DNA of 64,000 nt from Oscillospiraceae bacterium (GCA_015068705.1 SVJZ01000003.1:62001-126000), one strand, 5' to 3'. Shown: positions 16,943 through 26,420, numbered from the stretch's first letter. Notes: generated from the sequence alone by a model not told the origin. Made by a program: numbers and translations.

Positions 16943-17926
16943 ATGAAACAATCCACATTATTTGCGGCATTGCCCGAATATGTTGCAACCCCTGACGGTA
17001 TGACCATTGACAAAGAGGGCAATCTTATCCTCGCCTGCCCCAACTATGCAGACCAGAGCCTGCCGGGGTGTATTTTAAAGATAGACAAGGACAAAAACAT
17101 CCGCAAATGGTTCGATGTGCCGGTGCATGAGGAAACCGGTCTTGCCTCCCCCATGGGCATTGCGTTCGGACCGGATGGCGATTTGTATATCTGTGACAAC
17201 CAGGGGTGGCCCGGAAAACCCGAGCTGGTGCGCAAGGGCAGGATTCTGCGCGTTCGCATCGAGGGGGACAAGATTGTAAAAACCACTGTGGTTGCCAAAA
17301 ACATGGAGCATCCCAACGGCATGAGAATCCGGGACGGATACATCTATGTAACCCAGAGCACCATGGAACTGGTACAAGACCCTTCGGGGAAACTGGTCAG
17401 TTGTGTGTATCGTTTCGGGCTGGAGGATGAAAATATTGACATTACCAATACACTGGAGGACGAAAATATCCTGACCACCTTCCTGACCCAGAATCCGGAT
17501 GACCAGTATGGTGTGGACGGAATTGAATTTGATCGTGACGGAAATCTTTTGGTGGGAAATTTCGGCGATGGTGCTGTGTATAAAATCACCTTCAACGAGG
17601 ATTTGTCGGTAAAATCAAACGAAATCTGGGCGCAGGACAAGGAAAATCTGGAAAGCACTGACGGTATGATTATGGATGCTGAGGGCAATTTATATATTGC
17701 AGATTTTTGTGCCAATGCGATTGTAAAGGTTGCACCCGATGCCACCGTGACCAAGCTCTGCTGTAACGGGGATACTGACGGATTAAACGGCGAACTGGAC
17801 CAGCCGGGTGAGCCTATTATCTGGAACGGCAGACTGGTGGTATCCTGCTTTGACGTGGTGACCAGTGATATTGTGCTCAACACGGCGCACGAGCTGCCCG
17901 CAACCCTTGCGGAGATTCAACTGTAA
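16943..17926 (+). CDS. SMP-30/gluconolactonase family beta-propeller protein
   Basis: 327 residues, six-bladed propeller type, with repeated strand motifs: TPDGMTIDKEGNLILA, SPMGIAFGPDGDLYICDN, HPNGMRIRDGYIYVTQS, GVDGIEFDRDGNLLVGN and STDGMIMDAEGNLYIADF. The family includes Ca/Zn-dependent sugar lactonases that open aldonolactones. There is no signal peptide, so it is cytoplasmic. It sits 14 nt after the truncated kinase and 17 nt before GRE B, in one operon, supporting a sugar-lactone or sugar-acid pathway. Lactonase activity is inferred from family and context. Confidence 0.8.
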   Translation: MKQSTLFAALPEYVATPDGMTIDKEGNLILACPNYADQSLPGCILKIDKDKNIRKWFDVPVHEETGLASPMGIAFGPDGDLYICDNQGWPGKPELVRKGRILRVRIEGDKIVKTTVVAKNMEHPNGMRIRDGYIYVTQSTMELVQDPSGKLVSCVYRFGLEDENIDITNTLEDENILTTFLTQNPDDQYGVDGIEFDRDGNLLVGNFGDGAVYKITFNEDLSVKSNEIWAQDKENLESTDGMIMDAEGNLYIADFCANAIVKVAPDATVTKLCCNGDTDGLNGELDQPGEPIIWNGRLVVSCFDVVTSDIVLNTAHELPATLAEIQL

Positions 17927-17943
17927 CAGACGGAGGAATCCAT

Positions 17944-20100
17944 ATGACAAACCAACAAAAAGCGATGGCATCGGTTGCCGCGTCCATAAAAATGCTACGG
18001 GAAAAGCCGGTGGAGAGTGCACTGGTGGAACGGTATTTCCTGCTCTACGAGGCGTGGGAGATGGTAAAAGATCTGCCCCAACCCCTCCAACTGGGAAATG
18101 CCATGTACCACATCCTTTCCAAGGCATCTCTGCCCATTTTAGAATATGACCTTTTGCTGGGCAGATTTGACGATCATGTGCCCACTCCCGAGGAGCAGGC
18201 GCAGCTGGAGAAAATATGGAGTGAAATAAACCTTTATGAAAACCCCATTACCCGGCACAATTTTGGGCACACCACCCTGGATTGGAGTGGGGTGGTTTTT
18301 GAGGGGATTCCTGCGCGTATCCAAAAGTGCGAGGAGAAAATCCGGCTTGCCAAAGAAAGTGGCGAGGACAAAAATGTGCTGAATTTTTTGGAGGGGATGT
18401 GCCTCATATACAAGGGCATTTTGCGTTACATCGAGCGGTATGGGGAGCAGGCGAAGAGGGCAGGCATGGAAGATTGTGCCGCCGTATGCCAAGCTCTTAC
18501 CGAAGGTGGTGCCAAAACTTTTCGCGAGGCATTGCAGATGATTTTGTTTGTCTACAACATCCATCTCATTTATTCGGGCGCGGGTGTGGACTGTGTTTCG
18601 GTGGGGCGGTTGGACAATGTGCTCCTGCCCCTATACCTCACTGACCTCAAAGAGGGCAGACTGACCCGGGAAGAGACTGGGTATCTCATTGACGATTTTT
18701 CTGCAAAAATGAGCCTGCATCTGGGCAGAGGTGAGCACCAGATGGCGTATCTCAACGAGGATTATTATCACACCGGATGGGATCGCAACCATGTGTTTGA
18801 TTCGCCCGGTTACATTGTGCTGGGCGGTTACAGCAACGGCGGTGACCACTGTGAAAATCCGCTTACCCTGCTCTTTGCAGAGCACATTCATCCGGGACTG
18901 AAAAACCCCGTATATATCTGCCGTCACACTCGTGACCGCAGTGATGCGTTGTGGGATATTTTAAGCGAAAAAATCCGAAGCAATGCGTCCATATTGATTT
19001 ATAATGATGAAACCATGATTCCTGCCCAACGCCACATCGGTGTGGAGGCGCAGGATGCGGTCAATTACGGCATCCATCCCTGCAACTGGCCCGACATTGA
19101 CGGGGGCGAGGTGGTGGACATGGTGGGCGGACCCATCCCCCATCTCATCAACCGCGTGTTGGAAGAACATGCGAAAATTGGTAGTATGGAAGATATCTAC
19201 CGCATGATGGCAGAGCAATTCCGGAAAGAACTCGCCCCTTGCTTTGCGACCTACCGAAAAAAATATCGGGGAGCACTCCTTCCCTCCGACGGTCGGCTTA
19301 CCATGACCGACTGCTTTTTGAAAGGTCCGCTGGAAAAAATGCGGAGTATGGACTTGGGCGGAGCCAAATACCCTGCCGTATATGTGCTGGTGCGAAACAT
19401 CGGCACCGCAACCGATATGCTTTGTGCGGTTGAACAGGTGGTCTATGAGAAAGGGCAGTGTACCTTATCCGAATTGGTTGGGGCAACAGAAGATAATTTT
19501 GAATCCCGCCCCGACCTGCTTGCGGCATGCAAGCAAGCCCCCAAATACGGCACCGACAACCCCAAAGCAGATGCAGTGATGAAACGGATTATGAATCTGC
19601 TGTTAGATGTTACCGACGAGGAAGCGACAAATAGCGACGGGGTGCGTGATGTGGTTACCTTAAACATTGCCTTAAACGACTCCAACCATCTGGCGGACGG
19701 CAAGGAAATGGGGGCGACAGTAGATGGAAGACGGGCAGGCGAGCCGTTGAGCGAAAATCTTGCACCTTCAGTGGGAAGTGCTCCTGCGGTGACCTCCTTG
19801 CTCAATTCTGTGGCAAAGCTCCCCTTTGACCGGATTCATTCGGGCGTACTCAATGTGAAACTGTGCCCGGGTGAAAAGACGGATGCGACGTTGATTAAGC
19901 AGCTCATCGACACCTATTTTGGTGAGGGCGGAATGCAGTTGCAGTTTAGTATCACCGATAATGAAACCTTGAGAAGAGCGCAGCAAACCCCGGAGCAGTA
20001 TCGGGATTTGCTGGTGCGCATTACCGGCTACAGTGCAGTGTTTGTGGATATGTCCAAGGACGGGCAGGAGGAATTTATCCGCCGTGAGGAAACCAAATAG
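17944..20100 (+). CDS. Glycyl radical enzyme with atypical cysteine loop (GRE B)
   Basis: 718 residues of the PFL/dehydratase superfamily. The glycyl loop RITGYSAVF (Gly about 695) is canonical. The thiyl loop NYGIHPCNWPDIDGG puts Cys at about 380 but has Trp (382) where dehydratases carry the catalytic Glu of C-x-E. Blocks VSVGRLDNVLLP and PGYIVLGGYSNGGD are family-like. It is followed 19 nt later by a second, dissimilar GRE and then one activase. It does not match the motifs of choline, glycerol, propanediol or hydroxyproline lyases. The reaction is unknown. Confidence 0.85.
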   Translation: MTNQQKAMASVAASIKMLREKPVESALVERYFLLYEAWEMVKDLPQPLQLGNAMYHILSKASLPILEYDLLLGRFDDHVPTPEEQAQLEKIWSEINLYENPITRHNFGHTTLDWSGVVFEGIPARIQKCEEKIRLAKESGEDKNVLNFLEGMCLIYKGILRYIERYGEQAKRAGMEDCAAVCQALTEGGAKTFREALQMILFVYNIHLIYSGAGVDCVSVGRLDNVLLPLYLTDLKEGRLTREETGYLIDDFSAKMSLHLGRGEHQMAYLNEDYYHTGWDRNHVFDSPGYIVLGGYSNGGDHCENPLTLLFAEHIHPGLKNPVYICRHTRDRSDALWDILSEKIRSNASILIYNDETMIPAQRHIGVEAQDAVNYGIHPCNWPDIDGGEVVDMVGGPIPHLINRVLEEHAKIGSMEDIYRMMAEQFRKELAPCFATYRKKYRGALLPSDGRLTMTDCFLKGPLEKMRSMDLGGAKYPAVYVLVRNIGTATDMLCAVEQVVYEKGQCTLSELVGATEDNFESRPDLLAACKQAPKYGTDNPKADAVMKRIMNLLLDVTDEEATNSDGVRDVVTLNIALNDSNHLADGKEMGATVDGRRAGEPLSENLAPSVGSAPAVTSLLNSVAKLPFDRIHSGVLNVKLCPGEKTDATLIKQLIDTYFGEGGMQLQFSITDNETLRRAQQTPEQYRDLLVRITGYSAVFVDMSKDGQEEFIRREETK

Positions 20101-20119
20101 TCAGAAAAGAGGGATTGCC

Positions 20120-22120
20120 ATGCCTGATTTATCAAAATTAAAAGAACTGATATTTGAAACGGATGACAATGCCTGCTTTATTGAGCGGGAGCGCATACTT
20201 GCGCGGCTGGATAAGGAAATGGCAGATTACAACGGTGCCGACAAGCAAGCACGGGTGTTTGCCACCTTGCTGTCGGAGGTTTCCACGCCGGTTTATGCGT
20301 GTGACTATTTTGCCGGACGTGTGGTGGAGGGATTGCCGGATGAAGGAATGAAAGCGCCGAGCATATTACTGGAAGCAACCGGTCACATGAGTTTTGATTA
20401 TGAAAAGCTTTTGCGTGTAGGGCTGAAAGGTATTCTGGACGAAATTTGCGCGGTTGCCCATAAAAAGGGCGATGATGCATCGTTGCAATTTTCCGACAAT
20501 GCGCGCATTTTGGTAGATGCCATCCGTGACTTTGCCGTTCGTTATGCCGATGAGGCGGAGCGTATGGGGCGCGAACGCATGGCAAAGGCGCTGCGCATCG
20601 TGCCGTTTGAGCCGGCGTACGATTTTTATTCGGCGTTGCAGGGAATATGGCTCATTCATATGATTGCAAGCTGCTATGTGGGCGCGCGGGATTATGCGTT
20701 TGGTAAGTTTGACGGGTATATGGAGACGTATTACCATAAGGCACTTGAAAACGGAGAAACAAGAGAAGAACTTGCCGAATTGCTGGCAGGATTTCTGGTT
20801 AAAACAAACGAAATTTGCGGCAGATGTGCATATGATTACCGCACAAAGCCAGTTTTATCATTTTCGTCAAAACAATATGTAAATATCGGCGGAGAGGTGC
20901 CCAATGAATTTTCGACGGTGGTGCTGGATGCGGCAATGCGTTCCAACATGGCACAGCCGGAGATTACTGTGTTGCTAAAACCCGATGCAGATACGGCGTT
21001 TACCCAAAAGGTCTTTGAGGCGCAAAGCGTACTGACCGATAAAATGAATATTTACAACTATCCTGCCACTGTTGCGGCATTTATCAACATGGGCATTGAC
21101 GAGAAGATTGCAAAGGATTATACCTACTCTGCCTGCTGTACGGTGGATTTGCACTATCACACCTATCGGCGTGAGTATTACGTTCCGGTGCCGCAGATAC
21201 TCATTCAAACGCTGGAGGGTGGGGATTACACCAGTCTTGAAGAGGTGCTGGAAGCATTTCGGCACAGGTTGTGCGCTGATATGCAACACAATGCCGACGA
21301 GGAGCAGCAGGATCGCACCCAAGCCGAAGGAAAATATTTTTTGTTGGATGCACTTTTGATGCCCGACAGTGCAGTCGAGTGTCGGTATCCGTGTGATGGA
21401 ACATCACCCTACAATCTCCTTAATCTCTTTTGCCCGGGCATTGCCACGGTGGGCGATTCGCTGATGGTGCTCGACAAGCTGGTGTTTGAGGAAAAGCGAT
21501 ACACATATCGGGATTTTATCACCATTGTTCGTAACAATTTTGAAAATCACGAGGAACTGCGGCAGGAGATTTTGAATTACACCAAATTCGGCAACGACAC
21601 CGCTGCCGATAAATACACCGTGCTTGCGGCAAACGCCTTTCTTGATGCGGCGGATGCTCTGGTGTTGAAAAGGAACTTTTTTGCAGCTCCCGGCTTTTAT
21701 TCCTTGCAACGGGATAATTTCTGGGCAGGCGAGGTGGGGGCAACCCCGGATGGCAGGAAGGCAGGAGAACCATTCAGCGAAAATCAGTCCCCCACTTACG
21801 GGGCGGACAAAAACGGCATCACCGCACTTTTAAAGAGTCTTTCCAAGCTACCCTTTGAACGAACGGTGACGGGTGGGCTAAACCTTACTTTTTCGCAAAA
21901 AATGAGTCCGGACATTTTGCAGGCATTGGTACTTTCCTATTTTCAGATGGGAGGCTTTCATGTAGGGATATCGGTGGTGGATAAAGAAACCTTGCGTGAT
22001 GCCATGAGAAACCCTGACAAATACAAGAGCCTCACCGTGCGGCTTTACGGGTTTAGCGAATATTTTGTAAGCCTTGCCGAATGGCAGCAGATTGCGGTGC
22101 TCAATCGCACGGCTTATTAA
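20120..22120 (+). CDS. Second glycyl radical enzyme, Cys-Cys loop (GRE C)
   Basis: 666 residues from ATG 20120; the longer open frame to 20033 only overlaps GRE B. The C-terminal glycyl loop is VRLYGFSEYF (Gly about 644). The thiyl loop YTYSACCTVDLHYH has adjacent Cys residues (about 339-340), recalling the Cys-Cys of pyruvate formate-lyase, but the surroundings (TVDLHYH) are unlike PFL. It is short for the superfamily. Two unlike GREs in tandem with one activase suggest either successive steps on one substrate or a hetero-oligomer in which one chain is catalytic. Neither can be decided from sequence. Confidence 0.85.
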   Translation: MPDLSKLKELIFETDDNACFIERERILARLDKEMADYNGADKQARVFATLLSEVSTPVYACDYFAGRVVEGLPDEGMKAPSILLEATGHMSFDYEKLLRVGLKGILDEICAVAHKKGDDASLQFSDNARILVDAIRDFAVRYADEAERMGRERMAKALRIVPFEPAYDFYSALQGIWLIHMIASCYVGARDYAFGKFDGYMETYYHKALENGETREELAELLAGFLVKTNEICGRCAYDYRTKPVLSFSSKQYVNIGGEVPNEFSTVVLDAAMRSNMAQPEITVLLKPDADTAFTQKVFEAQSVLTDKMNIYNYPATVAAFINMGIDEKIAKDYTYSACCTVDLHYHTYRREYYVPVPQILIQTLEGGDYTSLEEVLEAFRHRLCADMQHNADEEQQDRTQAEGKYFLLDALLMPDSAVECRYPCDGTSPYNLLNLFCPGIATVGDSLMVLDKLVFEEKRYTYRDFITIVRNNFENHEELRQEILNYTKFGNDTAADKYTVLAANAFLDAADALVLKRNFFAAPGFYSLQRDNFWAGEVGATPDGRKAGEPFSENQSPTYGADKNGITALLKSLSKLPFERTVTGGLNLTFSQKMSPDILQALVLSYFQMGGFHVGISVVDKETLRDAMRNPDKYKSLTVRLYGFSEYFVSLAEWQQIAVLNRTAY

Positions 22121-22202
22121 AAAATATCAACACAAAAAGCCTTGACGGAGCAGAAGAAACGTGGGATAATTGCATTGAACGAGAAATGAGGGGGGAACAA
22201 TC

Positions 22203-23036
22203 GTGACGGGTGAGATATTCAATATCCAAAAATTTTGTGTCAACGATGGACCGGGCATCCGCACCACGGTGTTTTTCAAGGGATGTCCTCTATCTTGCGT
22301 GTGGTGCCACAACCCCGAGAGTCGCAGTGTGAAAAAGCAGATATTATGCTATCCGGACAAGTGTGTGGGATGTGGCAGATGCGCACATCTTACAGTGGAT
22401 ACCCCCGACTTCTTTTGTCCAAATGGTGCCAAGGAAATCTGTGGCAGGACTGTTTCGACAGATGAAGTAATTGCCGAGGTGATGAAGGACAAGACGTTTT
22501 ATGAAAATTCGGGCGGTGGCATGACCCTGTCGGGTGGCGAGCCACTCTTTCAACCCGAATTTGCGCTCGAATTGCTCCAGAAAGCCAAGAAAGAGGGGTT
22601 ACATACCGCCATCGAAACCTGTGGCTTTGCTGCAAAGGACACGCTGAGAAAAATCGCGGCATATACCGACCTGTTTTTATTTGATTTCAAGGAGAGCGTT
22701 CCTGCACTGCACCAGCAGTTCACGGGAGTGGACAATCGCGTGATACTGGAAAATCTGAAGCTTTTGGATGAATTGGGCAAGGATATTGTGTTGCGCTGTC
22801 CCATCATACCCGGCTATAATGCGCGCCCTGACCACTATGCAGCAATCGCGCGTGTGGCGGAGAAGTTTAACCACATCATTGGCGTGGATATTGAGCCATA
22901 TCATTCGCTGGGTGAGGGAAAATACCGCGCGCTCGGCAAGGATGTGCCCGAAATTACCATGCCGGTAAAAGAGGAAGTGGACACAGTGATTGCCGATATT
23001 CAGTGCAAAACATCTGTTCCGGTACGGAAGGGATAA
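22203..23036 (+). CDS. Glycyl-radical enzyme activating enzyme (radical SAM)
   Basis: A 277-residue activase starting at GTG 22203 (GAGGGGG upstream). Motifs: NDGPGIRTTVFFKGCPLSCVWC for the SAM cluster, a ferredoxin-like cluster motif CVGCGRC with a later FCPNGA, and MTLSGGEPL. It is the only activase near GREs B and C, so it likely serves both. It is the last gene of the operon, followed by a terminator. It is related to but distinct from the activase at 8.8-9.7 kb. Confidence 0.92.
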   Translation: MTGEIFNIQKFCVNDGPGIRTTVFFKGCPLSCVWCHNPESRSVKKQILCYPDKCVGCGRCAHLTVDTPDFFCPNGAKEICGRTVSTDEVIAEVMKDKTFYENSGGGMTLSGGEPLFQPEFALELLQKAKKEGLHTAIETCGFAAKDTLRKIAAYTDLFLFDFKESVPALHQQFTGVDNRVILENLKLLDELGKDIVLRCPIIPGYNARPDHYAAIARVAEKFNHIIGVDIEPYHSLGEGKYRALGKDVPEITMPVKEEVDTVIADIQCKTSVPVRKG

Positions 23037-23058
23037 TATTTATTTTGAAGGTATTCTT

Positions 23059-23083
23059 TGCCCGCATTTTGCGGGCATTTTTT
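23059..23083 (+). terminator. Terminator of GRE cluster B
   Basis: TGCCCGCA (23059-23066) / TGCGGGCA (23070-23077) followed by TTTTTT. Confidence 0.88.
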
Positions 23084-23133
23084 GTGCAGAAACGAGCAAC
23101 AGGAAAAAGTTTGAATTTGCGCAAAAAAGAGTA

Positions 23134-23162
23134 TTGACAATGGGTACTGCGAGTGCTACAAT
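23134..23162 (+). promoter_or_regulatory. Promoter of the amidohydrolase gene
   Basis: TTGACA (23134-23139), 17 nt, TACAAT (23157-23162), 38 nt before the ATG. The gene is therefore transcribed separately from the GRE operon. Confidence 0.8.
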
Positions 23163-23200
23163 GCGCTTGTAAACATAATTTCTCCAAGGAGGAGAGGGCG

Positions 23201-24778
23201 ATGAAGCAGAGAAAGTATTTTGAAATTTTTGCGCGTGAGGGCCGTCCTACTGTGCCGAACAAGGATTATCCCTATCAACATGAGGTTTTGCTGGAAGATA
23301 TGAAATATGCGAGAGTGCATGGTGCGGCAATTTTTGAAAATATCGGTTTGGAGCAGTATGTTGTGCAGGCAAACAAGAATGCGCTGCGCATCGCCGGCGA
23401 ACAGTCGCGCCTGTTTGCACTGGCGGCGGTCACTCCCACTACGCCGATGGAAACGGGTGAACCGGACTATTTTGAACGGTTGCTCCAGAGCGGTGTACGG
23501 GGTTTTGTATTGGCGTGTCCCGAAAAGCATCCTGATTATCTGGATGAAATTGCCGAGGTGCTCATACGCTACAATCGTCCACTCATTTTTGTGCACTGTA
23601 ACCCTGCTGAAAAACTCTTTCAGATTGCGGCAATCGCCGAGGCGTATCCCAAATTGAATATTATCATGTATGGCATTCACTGGGGCGCGGCACGGGTGTT
23701 TTTCAAGACCATGAAACGTTACCCAAATCTGTATTTTGATTTTTCCTCCAATCAACTCAATGATATTCTGGAGCTGAGCAAAAAACATTTTGGCATCGAG
23801 CGGGTTCTTTTCAGCAGTGCATGGCCATACAGTAGCATGGCAGCCATGAAAGCCATGGTGGAATATGCGGACCTTACCGAAGAGGAAAAGGATTTGGTGG
23901 CACATGGGAATGCCTGCCGTCTGTTTGGCATTTCGCCGGATGAATTGGAGTTGTATGATGATTCCATTTGTGAATTTGACACCATCGCAGCCGAGGCGGA
24001 TGCAGGATTGCCCATCTCGGTTCCGGTGATTGATGCGCACACCCATATTGTGGGCGGCGGTGCGCCGGTAAACTATTTTATGCCCAATCCCGATCCGGAT
24101 TCCATGGCAAAGAAAATGGACCGGATGGGTGTGGATACCACCATTACCGCACCGTGGACCGGACTTGCTTACGAGGGATCCGATGCAAATAACGAAACAA
24201 TAGGTGCGGCGAAAAAGCATCCTGAAAAATTCCTGGGTTATTCGGTGTGTAATGTCAATTACCCCGGAGATGCAGAGGCGGTAATCCGGACACACGAGGA
24301 AAACCCCGACCTGTTTGTGGGCATCAAACCCTATCCGCCGTATCAGAAATTCCGTCATACCGATGAGATTTGTGCGGATTGGTATGCCTATGCCAATGAG
24401 CACCATCTTCCTGCGCTCATCCACACCGCGTGTGATGATTTTGCTGAGCAGGTGGATGAGATGGCGGATCGTTATCCCAATGTAACCTTCATCATGGCAC
24501 ACACCGGTGCGGATTATTTCAACGCACGCAAAAACATTGCCGTTGCCAAAAAGCACCCCAATGTGGTGCTGGATATCACCTACACCTCCACGGCACGCGG
24601 CATGGTAGAATTTCTGGTGAGCGAGGTTGGTGCAGAGCGGGTGATTTACGGTTCGGATGCGCCCATGCGTGACCCGTCGCCTCAGCTGGGTTGGGTGTGC
24701 TATGCACGCATCAGTGAAGAGGATAAGAAAAAAATTCTGGGCGGTAATATCAAACGCATTATGGAGCAGAGAATTTAA
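23201..24778 (+). CDS. Tandem amidohydrolase-2 (metal-dependent hydrolase) protein
   Basis: 525 residues from ATG 23201 (AAGGAGGAGAGGGCG upstream). It holds two amidohydrolase TIM-barrel copies. The second (from about 275) has the full metal set: DAHTH (278-282), ALIHTACD, FIMAHTGADY and VIYGSDAP. The first (1-265) keeps barrel landmarks (FVHCNP, IIMYGIHWG, RVLFSSAWP) but lacks the N-terminal H-x-H and the late metal-binding Asp, so it is probably inactive. The family includes decarboxylases and lactone or ester hydrolases acting on aromatic or sugar-derived acids. Substrate unknown; it follows GRE cluster B but has its own promoter. Confidence 0.78.
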   Translation: MKQRKYFEIFAREGRPTVPNKDYPYQHEVLLEDMKYARVHGAAIFENIGLEQYVVQANKNALRIAGEQSRLFALAAVTPTTPMETGEPDYFERLLQSGVRGFVLACPEKHPDYLDEIAEVLIRYNRPLIFVHCNPAEKLFQIAAIAEAYPKLNIIMYGIHWGAARVFFKTMKRYPNLYFDFSSNQLNDILELSKKHFGIERVLFSSAWPYSSMAAMKAMVEYADLTEEEKDLVAHGNACRLFGISPDELELYDDSICEFDTIAAEADAGLPISVPVIDAHTHIVGGGAPVNYFMPNPDPDSMAKKMDRMGVDTTITAPWTGLAYEGSDANNETIGAAKKHPEKFLGYSVCNVNYPGDAEAVIRTHEENPDLFVGIKPYPPYQKFRHTDEICADWYAYANEHHLPALIHTACDDFAEQVDEMADRYPNVTFIMAHTGADYFNARKNIAVAKKHPNVVLDITYTSTARGMVEFLVSEVGAERVIYGSDAPMRDPSPQLGWVCYARISEEDKKKILGGNIKRIMEQRI

Positions 24779-24790
24779 AAAATCAAACAC

Positions 24791-24831
24791 AAAAAGCCGT
24801 GTTTTCCTGCAAACGGGAAGGCACGGCTTTT
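24791..24831 (+). terminator. Terminator of the amidohydrolase gene
   Basis: AAAAAGCCGTG (24791-24801) pairs with CACGGCTTTT (24822-24831), with an inner TTCC/GGAA stem. Confidence 0.85.
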
Positions 24832-24833
24832 CG

Positions 24834-24862
24834 TTGACAATAATCGAATTGCATGATACAAT
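24834..24862 (+). promoter_or_regulatory. Promoter of the GH43 gene
   Basis: TTGACA (24834-24839), 17 nt, TACAAT (24857-24862), the same boxes and spacing as the amidohydrolase promoter, 32 nt before the ATG. Confidence 0.82.
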
Positions 24863-24894
24863 GACGTTAACGGATTTTTACGGAGGGATGTTAC

Positions 24895-26301
24895 ATGAAT
24901 GCATACAAAAACACCTATTGCAATCCCATGAAGGTGGAAAATTACCCCATGGGCTATGAAGCCCCCGACCATCGCTCGCTGGCAGACCCGAGCGTGATTT
25001 ATTATGAGGGCAAATGGTATATGTACCCCAGCTATGGCATGGCGTATGTGTCGGAAGATTTTATAACATGGAAGCACCACCCCATTCAGCCGGTGGATAT
25101 TGGTTATGCACCTACCGTGGTGGTACATAAGGGCAAGATTTACCTGTGTGCAAACGGCGATAGCGCTATGCTCTATGTGGCAGACAATCCGCTCGGACCA
25201 TTTGAACAGGTGGGGCATATGTGTTATCCGAACGGTGAAAAGGTGGACGGTCCGGACAAAATGCTCTTTTCGGACGATGATGGTCGCCTGTATTTGTATT
25301 TTACCCAAAATTTTACCGATAAAGAGAGTGGCATCGCCATCTATGGTGTGGAGCTGGACGGCGACAACCCTACCAAGGCATTGACCGACCCGATACACCT
25401 GATCGGATTTCACCCCGAGCACACCTGGGAATGTTTTGGCGCACGCAGTCAGCACAAGGGGCTTGGATGGATCGAAGGCGCGTGGATGGTGAAAATCAAC
25501 GGGCGCTATTACCTCACCTATTCGGGTAGCGGTACGGCATTCGGCACCTATGCGACCGGCGCGTATTACTCGGACGAAGGTCCGCTTTCAGGCTTTGTGT
25601 ATCAAAAGAGAAATCCCATCTGCTCGCGCAACTACGGATTGACCCGTGGCGGCGGACACGGGAGTATTGTGGAGGGACCCAACGGCACCTACTGGTCATT
25701 CTACACCATTCCCATCAGCTATTCCTTTAAGTTTGAACGCCGCATTGGTATGGACCCGATTGAGGTGGACCAAAATGGGGAGATTATGATGGTTACCAAT
25801 ACCGATACCCCGCAATGGGCACCGGGCGCAGTGGCAGACCCGTATCATAACGGGGCGACCGATTTGGTGCCGCTGACCATCAATATGCCGGTATATGCGT
25901 CGGGCAGTGCACCGGGCAGAGATCCGCTCTATGCGGTGGACGAAAACCTGCAATCCTGGTGGCAACCGGCGGCAGAGGATGACGAAAAGAGCCTTACTGT
26001 TGATTTGCGAGGAAGTTATCTGGCATCGGCAATGCGCATCATCTGGCGTGATGTGAATATCAACATCGCCGAGGGTCGATGCCCCGGCGCATTCCAATAC
26101 AAGGTGGAGGTTTCCACCGACGAGAAAAACTGGGTGACGGTGGTGGATAAAACCGCCAACACCACCGACTATGCGGTGGATTATGAAACCTTTGAAACGG
26201 TGCCGGCAAACTTTGTACGCCTTACCGTTACGGGAACCCCTGAGGGGATTGAGGCAGGCGTGATTGACTTTACGGTGTTTGGGAAATATCCGCAAGAATG
26301 A
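24895..26301 (+). CDS. GH43-family glycoside hydrolase with C-terminal discoidin (F5/8 C) domain
   Basis: 468 residues without a signal peptide. The N-terminal five-bladed propeller shows the GH43 acidic residues: base Asp in SLADPSVIYYEGKWYMYPS, the pKa-setting Asp around VDGPDKMLFSDDDGRLYLYF, and the acid Glu in WIEGAWMVKINGRYYLTYSG. The last about 135 residues (from ASGSAPGRDPLYAVDE to the end) form an F5/8 type C carbohydrate-binding fold. GH43 enzymes act on arabinose-, xylose- or galactose-containing glycans. The lack of a secretion signal suggests imported oligosaccharides. Confidence 0.87.
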   Translation: MNAYKNTYCNPMKVENYPMGYEAPDHRSLADPSVIYYEGKWYMYPSYGMAYVSEDFITWKHHPIQPVDIGYAPTVVVHKGKIYLCANGDSAMLYVADNPLGPFEQVGHMCYPNGEKVDGPDKMLFSDDDGRLYLYFTQNFTDKESGIAIYGVELDGDNPTKALTDPIHLIGFHPEHTWECFGARSQHKGLGWIEGAWMVKINGRYYLTYSGSGTAFGTYATGAYYSDEGPLSGFVYQKRNPICSRNYGLTRGGGHGSIVEGPNGTYWSFYTIPISYSFKFERRIGMDPIEVDQNGEIMMVTNTDTPQWAPGAVADPYHNGATDLVPLTINMPVYASGSAPGRDPLYAVDENLQSWWQPAAEDDEKSLTVDLRGSYLASAMRIIWRDVNINIAEGRCPGAFQYKVEVSTDEKNWVTVVDKTANTTDYAVDYETFETVPANFVRLTVTGTPEGIEAGVIDFTVFGKYPQE

Positions 26302-26302
26302 T

Positions 26303-26334
26303 AAAAAGCGTGACAAATTTCGGTCACGCTTTTT
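26303..26334 (+). terminator. Terminator of the GH43 gene
   Basis: AAAAAGCGTGAC (26303-26314) / GTCACGCTTTTT (26323-26334), perfect 12-bp stem. Confidence 0.9.
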
Positions 26335-26363
26335 CTGTGCAATTTTTGACGGATACAACGTTG

Positions 26364-26399
26364 AAAAGCGACCCGAAGAAAGGTCTTCAAGTCGCTTTT
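26364..26399 (-). terminator. Terminator of veg
   Basis: AAAAGCGAC (26364-26372) / GTCGCTTTT (26391-26399) with a nested GAAGA/TCTTC stem; it lies downstream of veg on the minus strand. Confidence 0.75.
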
Positions 26400-26420
26400 G
26401 AAAGCAGGATGTGTATTTGG

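Noticed and set aside
23156-24790. 544-codon open frame antisense to the amidohydrolase gene
   Set aside because: It has the mirror composition of a GC-rich gene, no ribosome-binding site and no recognisable motif; the plus-strand protein has clear family motifs.
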